64,000 nucleotides of DNA from Pycnococcus provasolii. Lineage: Eukaryota; Chlorophyta; Pseudoscourfieldiophyceae; Pseudoscourfieldiales; Pycnococcaceae. The stretch is from assembly GCA_938743325.2 (NCBI GenBank), contig OW568871.1:836610-900609 (forward strand), in the 5' to 3' direction. How positions within the stretch are numbered: position 1 is the stretch's first letter; each line of letters opens with the position of its first letter. Shown one piece after another: positions 1-10,120 of this stretch. Position numbers and translations under genes: made by a program. A model generated the notes under the pieces. The model ran no database searches, was not told the origin of the DNA, and worked only from the letters and a program-made list of their open reading frames with translations.

Positions 1-236
1 CCGAAGTTCTTCTTGAAGTTTTCCGTGAAAACGCGCTGCGCTTCGCGGAATTCCGGCGTGCAGAAGCTGAGCCTCGGGTCCTCGTTCTTGCGCATGTCTC
101 GCAGTTTTTTGGTGTGCAAGCGCATCTCCTCGAGAAGCGTCGCGTGGTCCCTGTTGTCCGGGTCCGCGCGGCTCTCAAAGTCCTTAAGTTTCTCCTCGTC
201 TTCCTTGTTGAACTTGTTTCCTATGTAGTTCGCCAT
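1..236 (-). CDS. Unrecognised protein, N-terminal part only (cut by window edge)
   Basis: Reading leftward from an ATG at 236-234, the frame stays open to base 1 and gives 78 residues beginning MANYIGNKFNKEDEEKL. The segment is highly charged and probably helical, rich in Glu, Lys, Arg and Asp, with no signal peptide or membrane segment. I do not recognise the family. The intergenic stretch to its right contains no competing frame, and the protein-like composition and clean ATG support a real gene that continues beyond the left edge. Its 5' end faces the divergent gene that starts at 871. Confidence 0.55.
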   Translation of the reverse strand, partial: MANYIGNKFNKEDEEKLKDFESRADPDNRDHATLLEEMRLHTKKLRDMRKNEDPRLSFCTPEFREAQRVFTENFKKNF

Positions 237-870
237 CGCAAGCGCTCTTCAGGTGCAATTTGTGTTTGTGTTTGTTTTGAGAGTCTGTCTTGACTATCTA
301 TGTATGTGCAAGGTGCGCGTGAGTGGGTTGGGTTGTGTGTTGTCAGTTGTGAAAGAAGTGGCCCTCCCCAACTCTCCTCCATCTCTCGCCTGCCATTAAG
401 TGAACTGTTTCTCTCCCTTAAGAGGCGCTCCGTTACGAGCTTACCCCCTCACCGAATATAAATCAGTCCCGCCCCTTAAGCCTTAAACGCAAAGAAAGAA
501 GAGAAGGCGACCACATATGTAAGCCATATAAGAAGAAGAGCACCACATGCACCAACACACGTACACGTAAACGACAAGCTCCTGTCAGCGTGAGCGTGAG
601 CGTTACGATGATATTCGTTTGCTTTGCTTTGTTCTGTTGGAGGAGTAACGCCGAAGAGGTTGGCTGGGCGCGTAACTGGGAAAGGCGGAGGAGGGAGGAG
701 GAGAAGAGGAGGAGTAACGCCAATTTAGTAGGAAGAGTTTGGTCCAGGTGTGTCCTGAGGGGATACCGGTTTGGGCGGAAAGTTTGCTTAGGGTTTTCGG
801 GTCTCTGGTTTCGGGTGAGGCTTTTCCCGTGCCAGTGTTTGGTTAGTTCGGGCGAAACAATGGGATAGAA
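237..870. other. Divergent intergenic/promoter region
   Basis: This lies between two divergently transcribed genes. I see no conserved reading frame, only purine-rich and CT-rich low complexity. A telo-box sequence (TTAGGGTTT at 788-796) lies about 75 bases upstream of the next ATG. Confidence 0.4.
788..796. promoter_or_regulatory. Telo-box-like element
   Basis: TTAGGGTTT is the reverse complement of AAACCCTAA, the plant telo-box. It sits 75 bases before the ATG at 871. Matching elements lie upstream of the genes at 40086 and 60727. Function here is inferred from plant promoters. Confidence 0.3.
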
Positions 871-2015
871 ATGGACCTCGCCGCCGTCGCCTCGCTGCTC
901 GCCTCGTCAGCCAAAGCCGCGAAGAAGGCGACGCTGAGGAAAAATAACGCCGACAAGGATAAGGCGAAACGAGGAAAGAAACGCGACCCAACGGATACCG
1001 ATGGGGCGGAGTCTGCGCACGACGTGCGGTCCATCGCGCTCGTCGACCGACCTTCCATCGTCATACTCGCGTACGCGTCGCGACCTTCTCTAAGAAGTGC
1101 GTGCACGCGCCTTTCAACTTTCCTCGAAGATGCGAAGTGGGCAGGGTCCGTCATGCACGACGTACCGACGAGCGACGCCGCGTGTGCTGCAGCAAGGTAC
1201 TCGGGACACAACTTCACGGCGGCTGACGTCGAGAGATTCGTGCAAGCTGTCGAAAGCGCAAACTTACAACTCGGCGACGACGAAGCTGAGCTCGTCCGAA
1301 GAGTGAGACACGTCGTCATGGAACGTGCAAATAGCACGGATCCTGGCGATGGTACCGTCGCACTCGTTGCGGTCAGCGCAACGGGCCTTGCTACTGACGA
1401 GCTTGCATCGACGCTCGTGCACGAGACGATGCACGGCATCTTTGAAACGGAGTCTTGTGTTCGTGCGTTTATGCAGGAGTTCTGGGACGACAAAATGACG
1501 GCACGAGGACGTGCAGTGTGGAGAGACTGGCTGCACGGCCTGGGGTACAATGCGCGGTGCGACGACCGTCTCGCGATGAACGAGCTGCTCGCGTACCTGA
1601 GCACCGAGCCGTACGGACGACCGCTGTGGATGCTGGGAGGCGGACGCCGACGTGGCGAAGGCGGCGACGGCAGCGGGGAGCCCCTTTTCGAAGGCGACCC
1701 GGGAGGTGGTACAGATGGCGAGGCGCTGACACGTCTGCGCGACGTCTTCGTGCTTCGTGCGAAAGACGCCATACCGCAGCCCCATCCCGTGGCTGGTCCT
1801 GGTGCAAAAGCACGCTGCGTTTGGGATGGTGCGCGAAATGGCTCGTCGTGACGAGTCCTACATACAGGTACGTTCCGGGTCAGCACATCCCCGGCTACTC
1901 CCGCCTTGTTTTTTTTTGCCTTTACGCCCGCTGTCGAAATTCAATCCTAATGACGAACCTTGATGTTGCCCAGTACAACCTGTGGCGCAACGCGCTTTCT
2001 TCGTGCGCGATATAA
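871..2015 (+). CDS. Putative HExxH zinc-metallopeptidase-like protein (one frameshift, one intron)
   Basis: The ATG at 871 opens a basic, Ala-rich N-terminus and then a globular region carrying HETMH (HExxH) at about residues 183-187. A NELLAYLSTE segment about 45 residues later could supply the third ligand, a gluzincin-like arrangement. The frame runs to about 1757, where coherent protein continues one base out of register (SPIPWLVLVQKHAAFGM). It reaches a GT donor after CAG at 1867, and the last exon is 1974-2015 (YNLWRNALSSCAI, stop). The intron is 106 bases, 1868-1973. The shift near 1755-1760 may be a sequencing error or a real lesion. The peptidase function is inferred from the motif only; I do not recognise the family. 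Confidence 0.55.
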
Positions 2016-2338
2016 AACACCAACTGAAATCTACGAGCTTTTTCCCGAAGGATGACGAACACGCGACCGCATATTCTTGACTGTGTTTGGTTCGTAACCA
2101 GGTTCTGACACGACACACGCCCTCACCTTACACACACGATACATAATACACAGCACAAACAGGGCCCAACTTGTATCTTCCAGCTTGTACTTTTCTTCCT
2201 GCCTCCCCGTAACCCTAACCCTAACCCTAACCCTATCCCCCCCGCCGTTCTTCTTCTTCATGGTCCGTCTGTTCCTGATGCGTCTTCCCGGGGTTTGACT
2301 CCTGGTCAACGTCAAACTTCCTCTGTGGGCAGCAAACC
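2016..2338. other. Intergenic region with short telomere-like array
   Basis: No gene is seen. About four CCCTAA units occur at 2211-2235, roughly 100 bases before the ankyrin gene start, followed by a C-run. The rest is unstructured and pyrimidine-rich. Confidence 0.5.
2211..2235. repeat. Interstitial telomere-like repeat (CCCTAA)4
   Basis: Four tandem CCCTAA units match the terminal TTAGGG telomere of this chromosome. They lie in the likely promoter of the ankyrin gene and could act as telo-box-like elements or be a telomeric scar. Confidence 0.7.
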
Positions 2339-3739
2339 ATGTCGTCCGAAGCGCGAAGGTTTCCCACCAACGCCGTCATGGCGGAGCCGCAGGACTGGTC
2401 GCGTGCGTCGTGGCGTTTCGAAGAGATGGGATTTGACGCCGCCTTGGGCAAGAGCGGCTCAGGCTTGCGAACATCCACGACCAACCCGTCGCTGGCTTCC
2501 AGGAAGCGGAGGGCTGCGCGGAAGGCGTTGAGGGCAACTGTGGAGGCTCTCGGACGAAAGGCAGGCTTGGGTGCGCTACCGCCCGTCGCCGACGAAAGTG
2601 CCGAGTCCTCAGAAGCGGCTGCCGTGGCCGCTGACGCGCTGGCTTGCCTCTCCTCGGTCCCCGACGAACACCTCCTGGACAGAGAGCAGACGTCCGGGCT
2701 AACGCTACTCCAGGCTGCCGCTGCACTGAACGAACCGTCGTTCATCGAGGCTTTCCTGGCAAGAGCTGCGGAGCGCACGGCCGACGCCATCTATGCTACT
2801 GACGAAAGCGGCGCGACGGCACTCCACCTTGCAAGCTACCACGGAAATGGCGCCGCGGTGCACGCTCTCCTCGCGCCGCTCTCCGACGATGCGGCTCGTG
2901 GCAGGTACACCGCGCTGGCGACGCACGCAAGGCGAGAGACGGCGCTTGACGCAGCGTCGAAAAGAGGGCACGCCGATGTTGTTAAGGCGCTGTTGTCGCA
3001 GACTCCGCACGACCGGGTCGCGCACGCCGCGAACAACGCGCTGTCCTACGCGTGTCGACGTGGATACGCGGACGTCGTAATTTTACTCCTCAACGCCGCG
3101 GATGCGCACTTCAAAGATGACGCCGAGCGCGTGAGCCAGGCGTGCAACCTCGCGCACGTGGCTTGCGAAAGTGGCGATGTGGCGTGCGTTGAGGCGGTGC
3201 TTGCGTACGGCACGAAGGCTGGCTCGACTGTCGAGAACATCGTGAACAACCGCAAGAGAGGTACAGCCGTGACCCTTGCGCACTCCGCCGCGACTGCAGG
3301 CGCACCCGGTGCGCCCGCGCTTCTCCGCTTTCTTTCGGAGAAAGGCACGGACTTGGGGGAGCGTGACGGCGAGGGTGAGACTCCCCTCCTTCACGCTTGC
3401 AGGTGGAATCGTCGCGCGAATGTGTCTTTAATCGTCGAGATCTTGGGACCTGAGTCACTGTTCGACACCAACCTCAAGGGTGAGAGCGCTCTCGCCGTTG
3501 CAGCTAGCGAGGGTCATTCCGCATTGAGCGAATACCTCGCCGATCAGGCGCCTGCACTTTTGACACTCGCCGATCGCAGCGGGCGTGTTCCAAGGCAGCG
3601 CGCGAGTCACGTGGGGCTTGGATACAAGTTGGCTGACCGCGCACGGAAGTCGTTGAACGTGCCTTCGCAATTGGTGTCGGGTGGAGCACATCCAGGTGCG
3701 CGCTCCATGCCTCCCTGGTCCGTTTCGCAACACATGTAA
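2339..3739 (+). CDS. Ankyrin-repeat protein
   Basis: This is a 466-residue protein. Ankyrin-type repeats (TALHLAS-x-HG, ALDAASKRGHADVVKALL, ALSYACRRGYADVVILLL, ETPLLHACRWN) run through roughly residues 115-410. The N-terminus is Ala/Glu-rich, and the short C-terminal tail is basic and proline-containing. There is no signal peptide or membrane span, so a soluble protein-interaction scaffold is likely. Two ATGs are close together, at 2339 and 2378. The first is chosen because it gives the longest frame, but the second (MAEPQDWSRASWRF) is equally protein-like. TGTAA, the green-algal polyadenylation-type signal, overlaps the stop codon. The binding partner is unknown. Confidence 0.85.
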   Translation: MSSEARRFPTNAVMAEPQDWSRASWRFEEMGFDAALGKSGSGLRTSTTNPSLASRKRRAARKALRATVEALGRKAGLGALPPVADESAESSEAAAVAADALACLSSVPDEHLLDREQTSGLTLLQAAAALNEPSFIEAFLARAAERTADAIYATDESGATALHLASYHGNGAAVHALLAPLSDDAARGRYTALATHARRETALDAASKRGHADVVKALLSQTPHDRVAHAANNALSYACRRGYADVVILLLNAADAHFKDDAERVSQACNLAHVACESGDVACVEAVLAYGTKAGSTVENIVNNRKRGTAVTLAHSAATAGAPGAPALLRFLSEKGTDLGERDGEGETPLLHACRWNRRANVSLIVEILGPESLFDTNLKGESALAVAASEGHSALSEYLADQAPALLTLADRSGRVPRQRASHVGLGYKLADRARKSLNVPSQLVSGGAHPGARSMPPWSVSQHM

Positions 3740-4026
3740 ATATTTACAAACCATAACTTAACCATAGACTAAATGTTTCAGAACCCAGTTTCGTGTGACA
3801 GGTGGGATTTCCCGGAGGCCTCCCTGAACAGACCTTTCAAGCTATGACGGATCCCCAAAGCCGGCCCAAGGCGGGAAGATTGTACGAAGGAGAAGGGTCC
3901 CCTCCTCCAGCCGGCGCTGCTCTCATTGCTCTGCCCTTCTTGATTCCCTCGATCCAAAAACCCTCCTGGTTTTCCGCGCGCACCCCCCCCCCCCCTCTGC
4001 CAGTTCTGGGCCCGCCTGCTCCGCTC

Positions 4027-7000
4027 ATGGCTGAGCCTGCGTTTGCCGGTGTCGTCTCCTCGTCGTCTCAGGAGGAGGAGGAGGAGCAGGAGCAGGAGCA
4101 GGGGCAGGAGGTGGTGCAGATGGAGATGGGTGCTCGTGACAGTGGAAATGATGTCGGTGCGGTGTATGCTGACGACTCTCATGAGATGATGCACGACTCT
4201 CCTGACGACGACGACGCCGACGCCGACGACGACGACGACGATTTAGGAAATGATGGTGACGATGGATCGGACGACGACTTTGACATCGAGCAGGAAACGC
4301 AACAGCAGGCGGCGGGTGCGGGGGCGGCGGGAGCAGGGGCGGCGCACGACGACGACGACGACGGCGGAGACGACGACGGAGACGAGTACGAGATGAAAAT
4401 CATATCCGCAACGAGGTGGGTATGGGTCAAAAAGGAAAAGCCAAAGAAGCCAGCGCCAGTCAAACAGGCGAAGAGAAAGGGCGCCAAGACGAAGGCTGCA
4501 GCTGCTCCCGCACGACATGGGGCTGGCAGACAAACGGCAAGCCGCGCAGGATCCAGAACCGGGGGCGCGGGAAGCTCGTCGGCGCGAAATGCTCGATTTG
4601 CAACCTTATCCGCAGAGGACGAGGAAGCACGCAGAGGGGCGCTCGGACTTCGAACGCGCGAACGTAAGACATATGCCGAGGACGCGAACGACGACGACCT
4701 ATTCGAGACGGACGACGACGACGCAGACGACGACGCAGACGATGACCACGTTCGCGCGAAGAAGAGATCCAAACCGTCGGCTAGGGCGAGGACTACAAAA
4801 GCTGACGACCCTGAAGCAAAAGCTCCAGTCAAGTTGGCCGTCGACTTTCCCGACGACAACCTAATACCGCGCGAGATCGACAGCATCATCAGCCACCGTA
4901 AGCCTGGAAGCACGACGGAGGGTGGCGACGACGTCAGCTGGGAATCTGCTGAATTTCGCATCAAGTGGCGGTATCGAAGCTACCAGCACAGCGAGTGGGT
5001 CTCACATGAAGACCTCGAGCATAAGCAACTGCCCGGTTTCAAGAAGGTTGCAAACTACATCAAGAGGCAGAAGGATCGCGCGTATAATCGGCAGTACATG
5101 ACGCGCGAAGAGAAGGAGGTGGACGACGTTCAGGTTGAGATGGAACGCCAGCAAATCGAGAGGTTTATGACGGTCGACCGCGTCGTCTCGGAGGACACCG
5201 TGACTGGGAAGCTCCTGTGCAAGTGGAAAGCGCTACCTTACCAAGAATGCACGTGGGAGTGGCCAGAAGACATCGAAGAGTTCCTTGGCGAGGTGGACCT
5301 GTTCCGAGACCGCGCGCAGGAGGCGCTTCAGCGTGGCGATACCGTGGGCAAGGCGAGAGCAAGCTACGTCGCCGAGATGAGACAGGCCAAGACGAAGCAT
5401 CTGCTGCATCAGCCGTCGACGCTTAAGGGTGGAAAGCTTCGCGACTATCAGCTCGACGGGCTCAACTGGATGATCAAGACGTGGTCGTTCAACATGAATG
5501 GCATCCTGGCGGACGAGATGGGACTTGGCAAGACTGTGCAGTGCGTGTCGATGATTTCGTGGCTGCAGTGCGAAAGGAATGTTCGTGGCCCGTTTCTGGT
5601 CGTCGTGCCGCTATCGACAATTGACAACTGGGAACGCGAGTTCAAGAAGTGGGCCCCGAACGTTAACACGGTCACCTACATCGGCAGCGCGCAGAGCCGC
5701 GGCGTGGCACGCAGCTGGGAGTTTCACACGAGGGACTTCGATGCTAGCGGGAAGCGCAGGCTGCAGAAAAAGTCGCAGAGCGGGAACGGATACATGATGA
5801 ACGTGCTGCTGACGACGTACGAAATCATCATGCAGGACAGCACGAATCTCATGTCCGTACCGTGGGCATATCTCGTCGTCGACGAGGCGCACAGGCTGAA
5901 GAACCCCGAGTCTCGCCTCTACCAGGATCTCATGAAGCTGCACATCGACAACAAGCTGCTGGTGACGGGAACGCCGCTGCAGAACTCGATCCAGGAGCTT
6001 TGGGCTCTTCTGCACTTCATTCAACCCGACAAGTTTGACAACCTTGGCACGTTCGAGGTGAAGTACAACATGCAGGACCAGGAGTCGATTCAGGAGCTGC
6101 ACGAAACGCTTCGCCCGCACCTCATCCGACGAATCGTTAAGGACGTGGAGAAGAGTCTGCCGCCCAAGTCGGAGCGCATTCTGCGCGTCGAGATGACGCC
6201 GCTGCAGAAGAAGTACTACAAGATGATTCTGAGTCGCAACTTCGACGCGCTCAACAAGGGCGTGCGCGGGCCGCAGGTGACTCTGCTGAACGTCATCATG
6301 GAGCTGAAGAAGTGCTGCAACCACCCGTTCCTGTTCGAGAGCGCGGAGGCGGAGGTGTTTGGCGGAGTGGACGGCAGCACGAGCGGATACGGCGACCGCG
6401 TGGCGATGAGCAGTGGCAAGGTCAACCTGCTCGACCAGCTGCTGAGGCGGTTGAAGGAGACGGGTCATCGCGTTCTCATATTCTCGCAGATGGTGAGAAT
6501 GCTCGACATCCTCGAGGATTACCTCACCAATCGAGGTTGGGCGCACCAGAGGCTCGACGGCTCCACGTCGGCATCACGGCGCAAGGAGGCGATGGAGCAC
6601 TTCAACGCGCCGGGCAGCCAGGACTTCTGCTTCCTGCTCAGCACGCGCGCGGGCGGGCTTGGTATCAATCTAGCAACCGCCGACACGGTCGTGCTGTTCG
6701 ACAGCGACTGGAACCCGCAGAATGACCTGCAGGCGATGGCACGCGCTCATCGCATAGGTCAGACGCAGAGCGTGAACATATACCGCTTCGTGACGAAGGA
6801 CAGCGTAGAGGAGGATATTATCGAGCGAGCGAAGTCCAAAATGGTGCTGGATGCGCTTGTCATCCAGAAGATGGATGCCAGCGGAGGCGTGGGGGATCCG
6901 GCGCTCGAGGGTGGCGGTGGCGGTGGCGGCGGCGTGAGCAAGAAGATTAACGCGAATATGCCATTCGACAAGAAGGACCTGGATCAGATTCTGAAGTTTG

Positions 7001-8703
7001 GCGCGCAGCAGCTTTTCGCGGAGGAGGATGCAAAGGCTGAGGGCGGAGATGCCGCCGGGGATGGTGCGAACGCTGCCGCGGCATCGGCTGCCGGCGCGCT
7101 CGACCTCGACGAGATTCTGTCACGTGCGGAGCAGATGAACACGACGGCGGCTGACGCGGTTCCAGACGCTGCGAAAGAGCTGCTGGGCGGTTTTGGAAAC
7201 GTCTCAAACTTTGCGCACAGCGCAGAAGATGACGCTGCTTTTTGGGAAAAGCTCATCCCTGTGCAGGAACGCATCGCGGCGAAGGAGGAGGAGGAGCAGG
7301 TTCTGCTACCTAGACAGGCTCGGATGCAGCAGGTGAACTACAACGAGGGTGGCGGAGGTTTGGGTGCGGGCAGCAGGCCGGAGGGCAGCGACGCGATTGA
7401 GAACGCGCTTGCCACGGTGTCTGCCTGGCCCTCGGTGTCTGCCGGCGGTGGCGGTGACACCGCGTCGGCTGGAGCATCGGATGCACCACAGCCTGCGGAG
7501 GTGCGACGGAAGGACGCCGCGGCACTTGTGCGCGCCATCAAGAAATTTGGGCGTGCCACTGGTCGCTGGGACGATCTTGCAAAGGAGGCTGGCATGCCGT
7601 TTAACGATCCCGCCGTGACCGCGTCGCATGGGGAGGTTCTCATGAGTGCTCTTCTCGGTGCATGCGCGAAGGCGCTGTTTTCAGCCGTCGAGAGGTCGAT
7701 CGAACCGAAGGAGGCTTTGGTGAACTTCTTTGGACATCCTGTGAAAGCAGCCGAGATTCATGGGCGATGTGACGAGCTGGACGTGCTCGCGGAGAAGGTG
7801 GCGAAGGCGGAGGCTAAGGGTAGCGCGTTAACCTTTCGCCTCGCCGCGAACGAGGCTGTGCGCACGCCACCATGGGGAAAGGCGGTGGACTGGAAGTCAA
7901 ACGACGATGCCATGCTGCTACTCGGCGTGCATCGATACGGCTTCGGTGCATGGACGGCCGTGGAGCAGGACGACAGCTTGCAGCTAAGGGAGAAGCTCAG
8001 CCCGACGGACGATCCCATGAAAGGGCCAAAGGCGAGCCAGCTCGACGCGAGGGCTGCGGCTCTCCTTCGCAAGCTCCTCGCGGTGAAAGATATGGCTGCC
8101 GCCGCTGCGGAGCGAGGTGGCACGAAACGCAAGCGTGCCGCGAATAAGGCTGACGGTGCCGAGGTTGGTGCACCACCTCCTCCCCCACCTCCGCCATCAT
8201 CGTCTGGCGGTGTTGGTGGTGGCGGCAGTGCGTTGCATGCTGCTGCTGCCCCTGCTGCTGCTAAGCCGAAGAAGCCCAGGGCATCGGGCCAAGGTGCCGT
8301 TGCCGGTGCCGCCACGAAAAAGAAGCAGCCACCCCCCCCTCCCCCCACTGCGGCTGCCGTTCCACCGCCACTGGATCAAGCGACGACAGACGAGGCGAAG
8401 CAGCGGATGCGTCCCGTAAAGGATACGCTGCAAAAGCTTCGAGAGCTCGGTCGCCGTGACGACCTGGAGCCCACTTTCATCCAGAAGAAGACGAAGAAGT
8501 ACCTGATGACTTGCGGGCAACAAGTTGACAACGTGCTCAGTCAGCTTCGTGCTAGCGGGGCACCTGCGCACATCGAGCAGCTCGAGCGAGCAATGTGGCA
8601 GTACGTCGCTTCTTCTGTGTCCTTTCCTGGAACGAACGAAGAGAAGGGTAAGAAAATTCAGAAGAAATACTTGAAGTTCAAGCGAGAATCTTCTTCTCTC
8701 TGA
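4027..8703 (+). CDS. CHD1: CHD1-type chromatin-remodelling ATPase
   Basis: This 1558-residue nuclear remodeller slides or spaces nucleosomes using ATP. An acidic, Asp/Glu-rich N-terminus (residues 15-260) is followed by two chromodomains (about 282-348 and 377-428). The SNF2 ATPase has DEMGLGKT (496-503) and the DEAH box from residue 619 (DEAHRLKN). A helicase C-terminal domain spans about 800-945. A SANT-like segment lies near 1167-1195, Pro/Gly-rich linkers follow, and a C-terminal CHCT/DUF4208-type helical domain lies near 1458-1556. Double chromodomains plus CHCT identify the CHD1 subfamily rather than CHD3/4, and no PHD fingers are seen. The gene has no visible intron. The frame is open further upstream, with another in-frame ATG at 3844. 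The ATG at 4027 is chosen because the upstream translation is proline-rich and leader-like. Confidence 0.93.
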   Translation: MAEPAFAGVVSSSSQEEEEEQEQEQGQEVVQMEMGARDSGNDVGAVYADDSHEMMHDSPDDDDADADDDDDDLGNDGDDGSDDDFDIEQETQQQAAGAGAAGAGAAHDDDDDGGDDDGDEYEMKIISATRWVWVKKEKPKKPAPVKQAKRKGAKTKAAAAPARHGAGRQTASRAGSRTGGAGSSSARNARFATLSAEDEEARRGALGLRTRERKTYAEDANDDDLFETDDDDADDDADDDHVRAKKRSKPSARARTTKADDPEAKAPVKLAVDFPDDNLIPREIDSIISHRKPGSTTEGGDDVSWESAEFRIKWRYRSYQHSEWVSHEDLEHKQLPGFKKVANYIKRQKDRAYNRQYMTREEKEVDDVQVEMERQQIERFMTVDRVVSEDTVTGKLLCKWKALPYQECTWEWPEDIEEFLGEVDLFRDRAQEALQRGDTVGKARASYVAEMRQAKTKHLLHQPSTLKGGKLRDYQLDGLNWMIKTWSFNMNGILADEMGLGKTVQCVSMISWLQCERNVRGPFLVVVPLSTIDNWEREFKKWAPNVNTVTYIGSAQSRGVARSWEFHTRDFDASGKRRLQKKSQSGNGYMMNVLLTTYEIIMQDSTNLMSVPWAYLVVDEAHRLKNPESRLYQDLMKLHIDNKLLVTGTPLQNSIQELWALLHFIQPDKFDNLGTFEVKYNMQDQESIQELHETLRPHLIRRIVKDVEKSLPPKSERILRVEMTPLQKKYYKMILSRNFDALNKGVRGPQVTLLNVIMELKKCCNHPFLFESAEAEVFGGVDGSTSGYGDRVAMSSGKVNLLDQLLRRLKETGHRVLIFSQMVRMLDILEDYLTNRGWAHQRLDGSTSASRRKEAMEHFNAPGSQDFCFLLSTRAGGLGINLATADTVVLFDSDWNPQNDLQAMARAHRIGQTQSVNIYRFVTKDSVEEDIIERAKSKMVLDALVIQKMDASGGVGDPALEGGGGGGGGVSKKINANMPFDKKDLDQILKFGAQQLFAEEDAKAEGGDAAGDGANAAAASAAGALDLDEILSRAEQMNTTAADAVPDAAKELLGGFGNVSNFAHSAEDDAAFWEKLIPVQERIAAKEEEEQVLLPRQARMQQVNYNEGGGGLGAGSRPEGSDAIENALATVSAWPSVSAGGGGDTASAGASDAPQPAEVRRKDAAALVRAIKKFGRATGRWDDLAKEAGMPFNDPAVTASHGEVLMSALLGACAKALFSAVERSIEPKEALVNFFGHPVKAAEIHGRCDELDVLAEKVAKAEAKGSALTFRLAANEAVRTPPWGKAVDWKSNDDAMLLLGVHRYGFGAWTAVEQDDSLQLREKLSPTDDPMKGPKASQLDARAAALLRKLLAVKDMAAAAAERGGTKRKRAANKADGAEVGAPPPPPPPPSSSGGVGGGGSALHAAAAPAAAKPKKPRASGQGAVAGAATKKKQPPPPPPTAAAVPPPLDQATTDEAKQRMRPVKDTLQKLRELGRRDDLEPTFIQKKTKKYLMTCGQQVDNVLSQLRASGAPAHIEQLERAMWQYVASSVSFPGTNEEKGKKIQKKYLKFKRESSSL

Positions 8704-9019
8704 CCGAGCTCTGGTTGATGGAGTACGTATATTGCTACTGCCACATATAGGCATAATGTTGAAGTTTCTTCATTTGTTTGTTGTAAAGAGAACACCACGA
8801 AATTACGATAGAAGTGAGAGTGGGCAGTGGGGCACCACACACAACATGTCTGTAGAAATGTCTTTTTTAAAGGTTACTTTCTGCGACCGAGAAGCCGCGA
8901 AGGGCTTGCAAGCAGCAACCGTAAACCCCCCCGCACTCCACTGCTTTCCGCCGCACCAAAGCTTTTTTGTTTTTGTTTTTGTTTTTTTGTATTGAGTAAG
9001 GAAACAGTCTCAATCCAAT
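8704..9019. other. Convergent 3' intergenic region
   Basis: This lies between two convergent genes. TGTAA at 8782-8786 is a plausible poly(A) signal for the remodeller gene. A T-rich run (TTTTTGTTTTTG) near 8965-8990 lies just downstream of the atpC stop. No gene is seen. Confidence 0.45.
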
Positions 9020-10120
9020 TTAGACTGAACCAGCACCCGCGGTAAGCTCAATCAGCTCCGTGGTGATCTTCGCCTGTCGCTGACGCTGGTACTTTCCAGA
9101 CACCTTCTTTCCGAGCTCCTTCGCGTTATCGCTTGCGTTGTTCATCGCCTGCATGCGCGCGGCGAGCTCCGAAGCGAGGCTCTCCTGCAGGGAGCGCAGC
9201 ACCTGCGAGTTGAGGTACAACGGCAGGAGAGCGTCGAGAATCTGCACGGGATCCTGCTCGAAGAGCAGCGATGCGTCGAACTCTGCCGTCTCCGTGATCA
9301 CCTCATCGCGCTCCACCGCCATCTTTCCGTCGACGGTGGTGAGGCGGAAGAGCTCATCCTCGTTGGCGTCAAGGCAGTTGCCCTCGACGTCGCACACCTC
9401 TCCCGCGGGCGAGAGCGGGAGGAGCGACTGCAGGATGGGCTTGGAGGAGATGAGCGAGACGAACTTCGTGAAAATGAGCTCCACCTTGTCAACCTCCTCG
9501 GACACGAACTCGGCGAACACCTGGTCCGCGACCGCCTGCGCCTCCTTGGTCGTGGGCGCCTGTCCCATGTCCATGGCAGCAACCAGGTCGTCGTCACCGA
9601 CGCGCTTTCCGAAGTATGTCGATCCCTTCTTTCCGACGGTGAGGACTTTGCATCGGATTCCCATTCCCTCGAGCTCCGCCTTGCGGTCCTCCGTCGCCTT
9701 AATGACGGCGTTGTTGAAGCCGCCGCAGAGTCCACGGTCACCCGTGCAGCAGACGAGCAGCACCGACTTGACGGGGCGCGCCTCCGTCAGCGGGATGTCC
9801 ACGTCCTCGACGCGCAGGCGCTGGTTGACTCCGTACATCACCTTGACGAGGTTCTCGGAGAAGGGACGTCCGTTCTGGACGGCGGTCTGCGCGCGGCGCA
9901 CCTTCGCGGCGGCAACGAGCTTCATGGCATCGGTAATCTTCTTCGTGTTCTTGATGCTTCCGATGCGATCGCGGAGGTCCTTGAGCGACTCGCACACCAC
10001 CTGCTGATCGCCTCGCGACGTGCGCGAGTTGACAGGCGCGCGGCGCGGCGCGCACACGTGTGAGGATCCTGCGAGCGCGTTGGATCGCGCGGCGGAGAGG
10101 TGTTTGGCAGCGAAGGACAT
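9020..10120 (-). CDS. ATPC: Chloroplast ATP synthase gamma chain, precursor
   Basis: This is a 366-residue precursor of the rotating central-stalk subunit of plastid CF1. The first ~40 residues (MSFAAKHLSAARSNALAGSS) are a transit-peptide-like Ser/Ala/Arg stretch. The mature protein starts near SLKDLRDRIGSIKNTKKITDAM, the conserved N-terminal helix. The green-type regulatory insertion is present, with Cys243 and Cys249 in the CDVEGNC motif followed by an acidic stretch. This is the thioredoxin-controlled disulfide that links ATPase activity to light. The C-terminal helix (NNASDNAKELGKKVSG) is conserved. The length is normal for the family and no intron is seen. It is a nuclear gene for a plastid protein, convergent with the CHD1 gene. 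Confidence 0.97.
   Translation of the reverse strand: MSFAAKHLSAARSNALAGSSHVCAPRRAPVNSRTSRGDQQVVCESLKDLRDRIGSIKNTKKITDAMKLVAAAKVRRAQTAVQNGRPFSENLVKVMYGVNQRLRVEDVDIPLTEARPVKSVLLVCCTGDRGLCGGFNNAVIKATEDRKAELEGMGIRCKVLTVGKKGSTYFGKRVGDDDLVAAMDMGQAPTTKEAQAVADQVFAEFVSEEVDKVELIFTKFVSLISSKPILQSLLPLSPAGEVCDVEGNCLDANEDELFRLTTVDGKMAVERDEVITETAEFDASLLFEQDPVQILDALLPLYLNSQVLRSLQESLASELAARMQAMNNASDNAKELGKKVSGKYQRQRQAKITTELIELTAGAGSV

Noticed and set aside
843-1886. Long antisense ORFs over GC-rich genes (for example 843-1886, 4179-4964 and 7758-8348 on the minus strand)
   Set aside because: They are opposite-strand shadows with Ser/Arg/Ala-biased composition and no domain, caused by high GC at third positions.
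3802-4026. Upstream extension of the CHD1 frame (GTG at 3802, ATG at 3844)
   Set aside because: The extra residues are proline-rich and unlike any remodeller N-terminus, and GTG is not a likely nuclear start. The ATG at 4027 leads directly into the acidic N-terminal domain.
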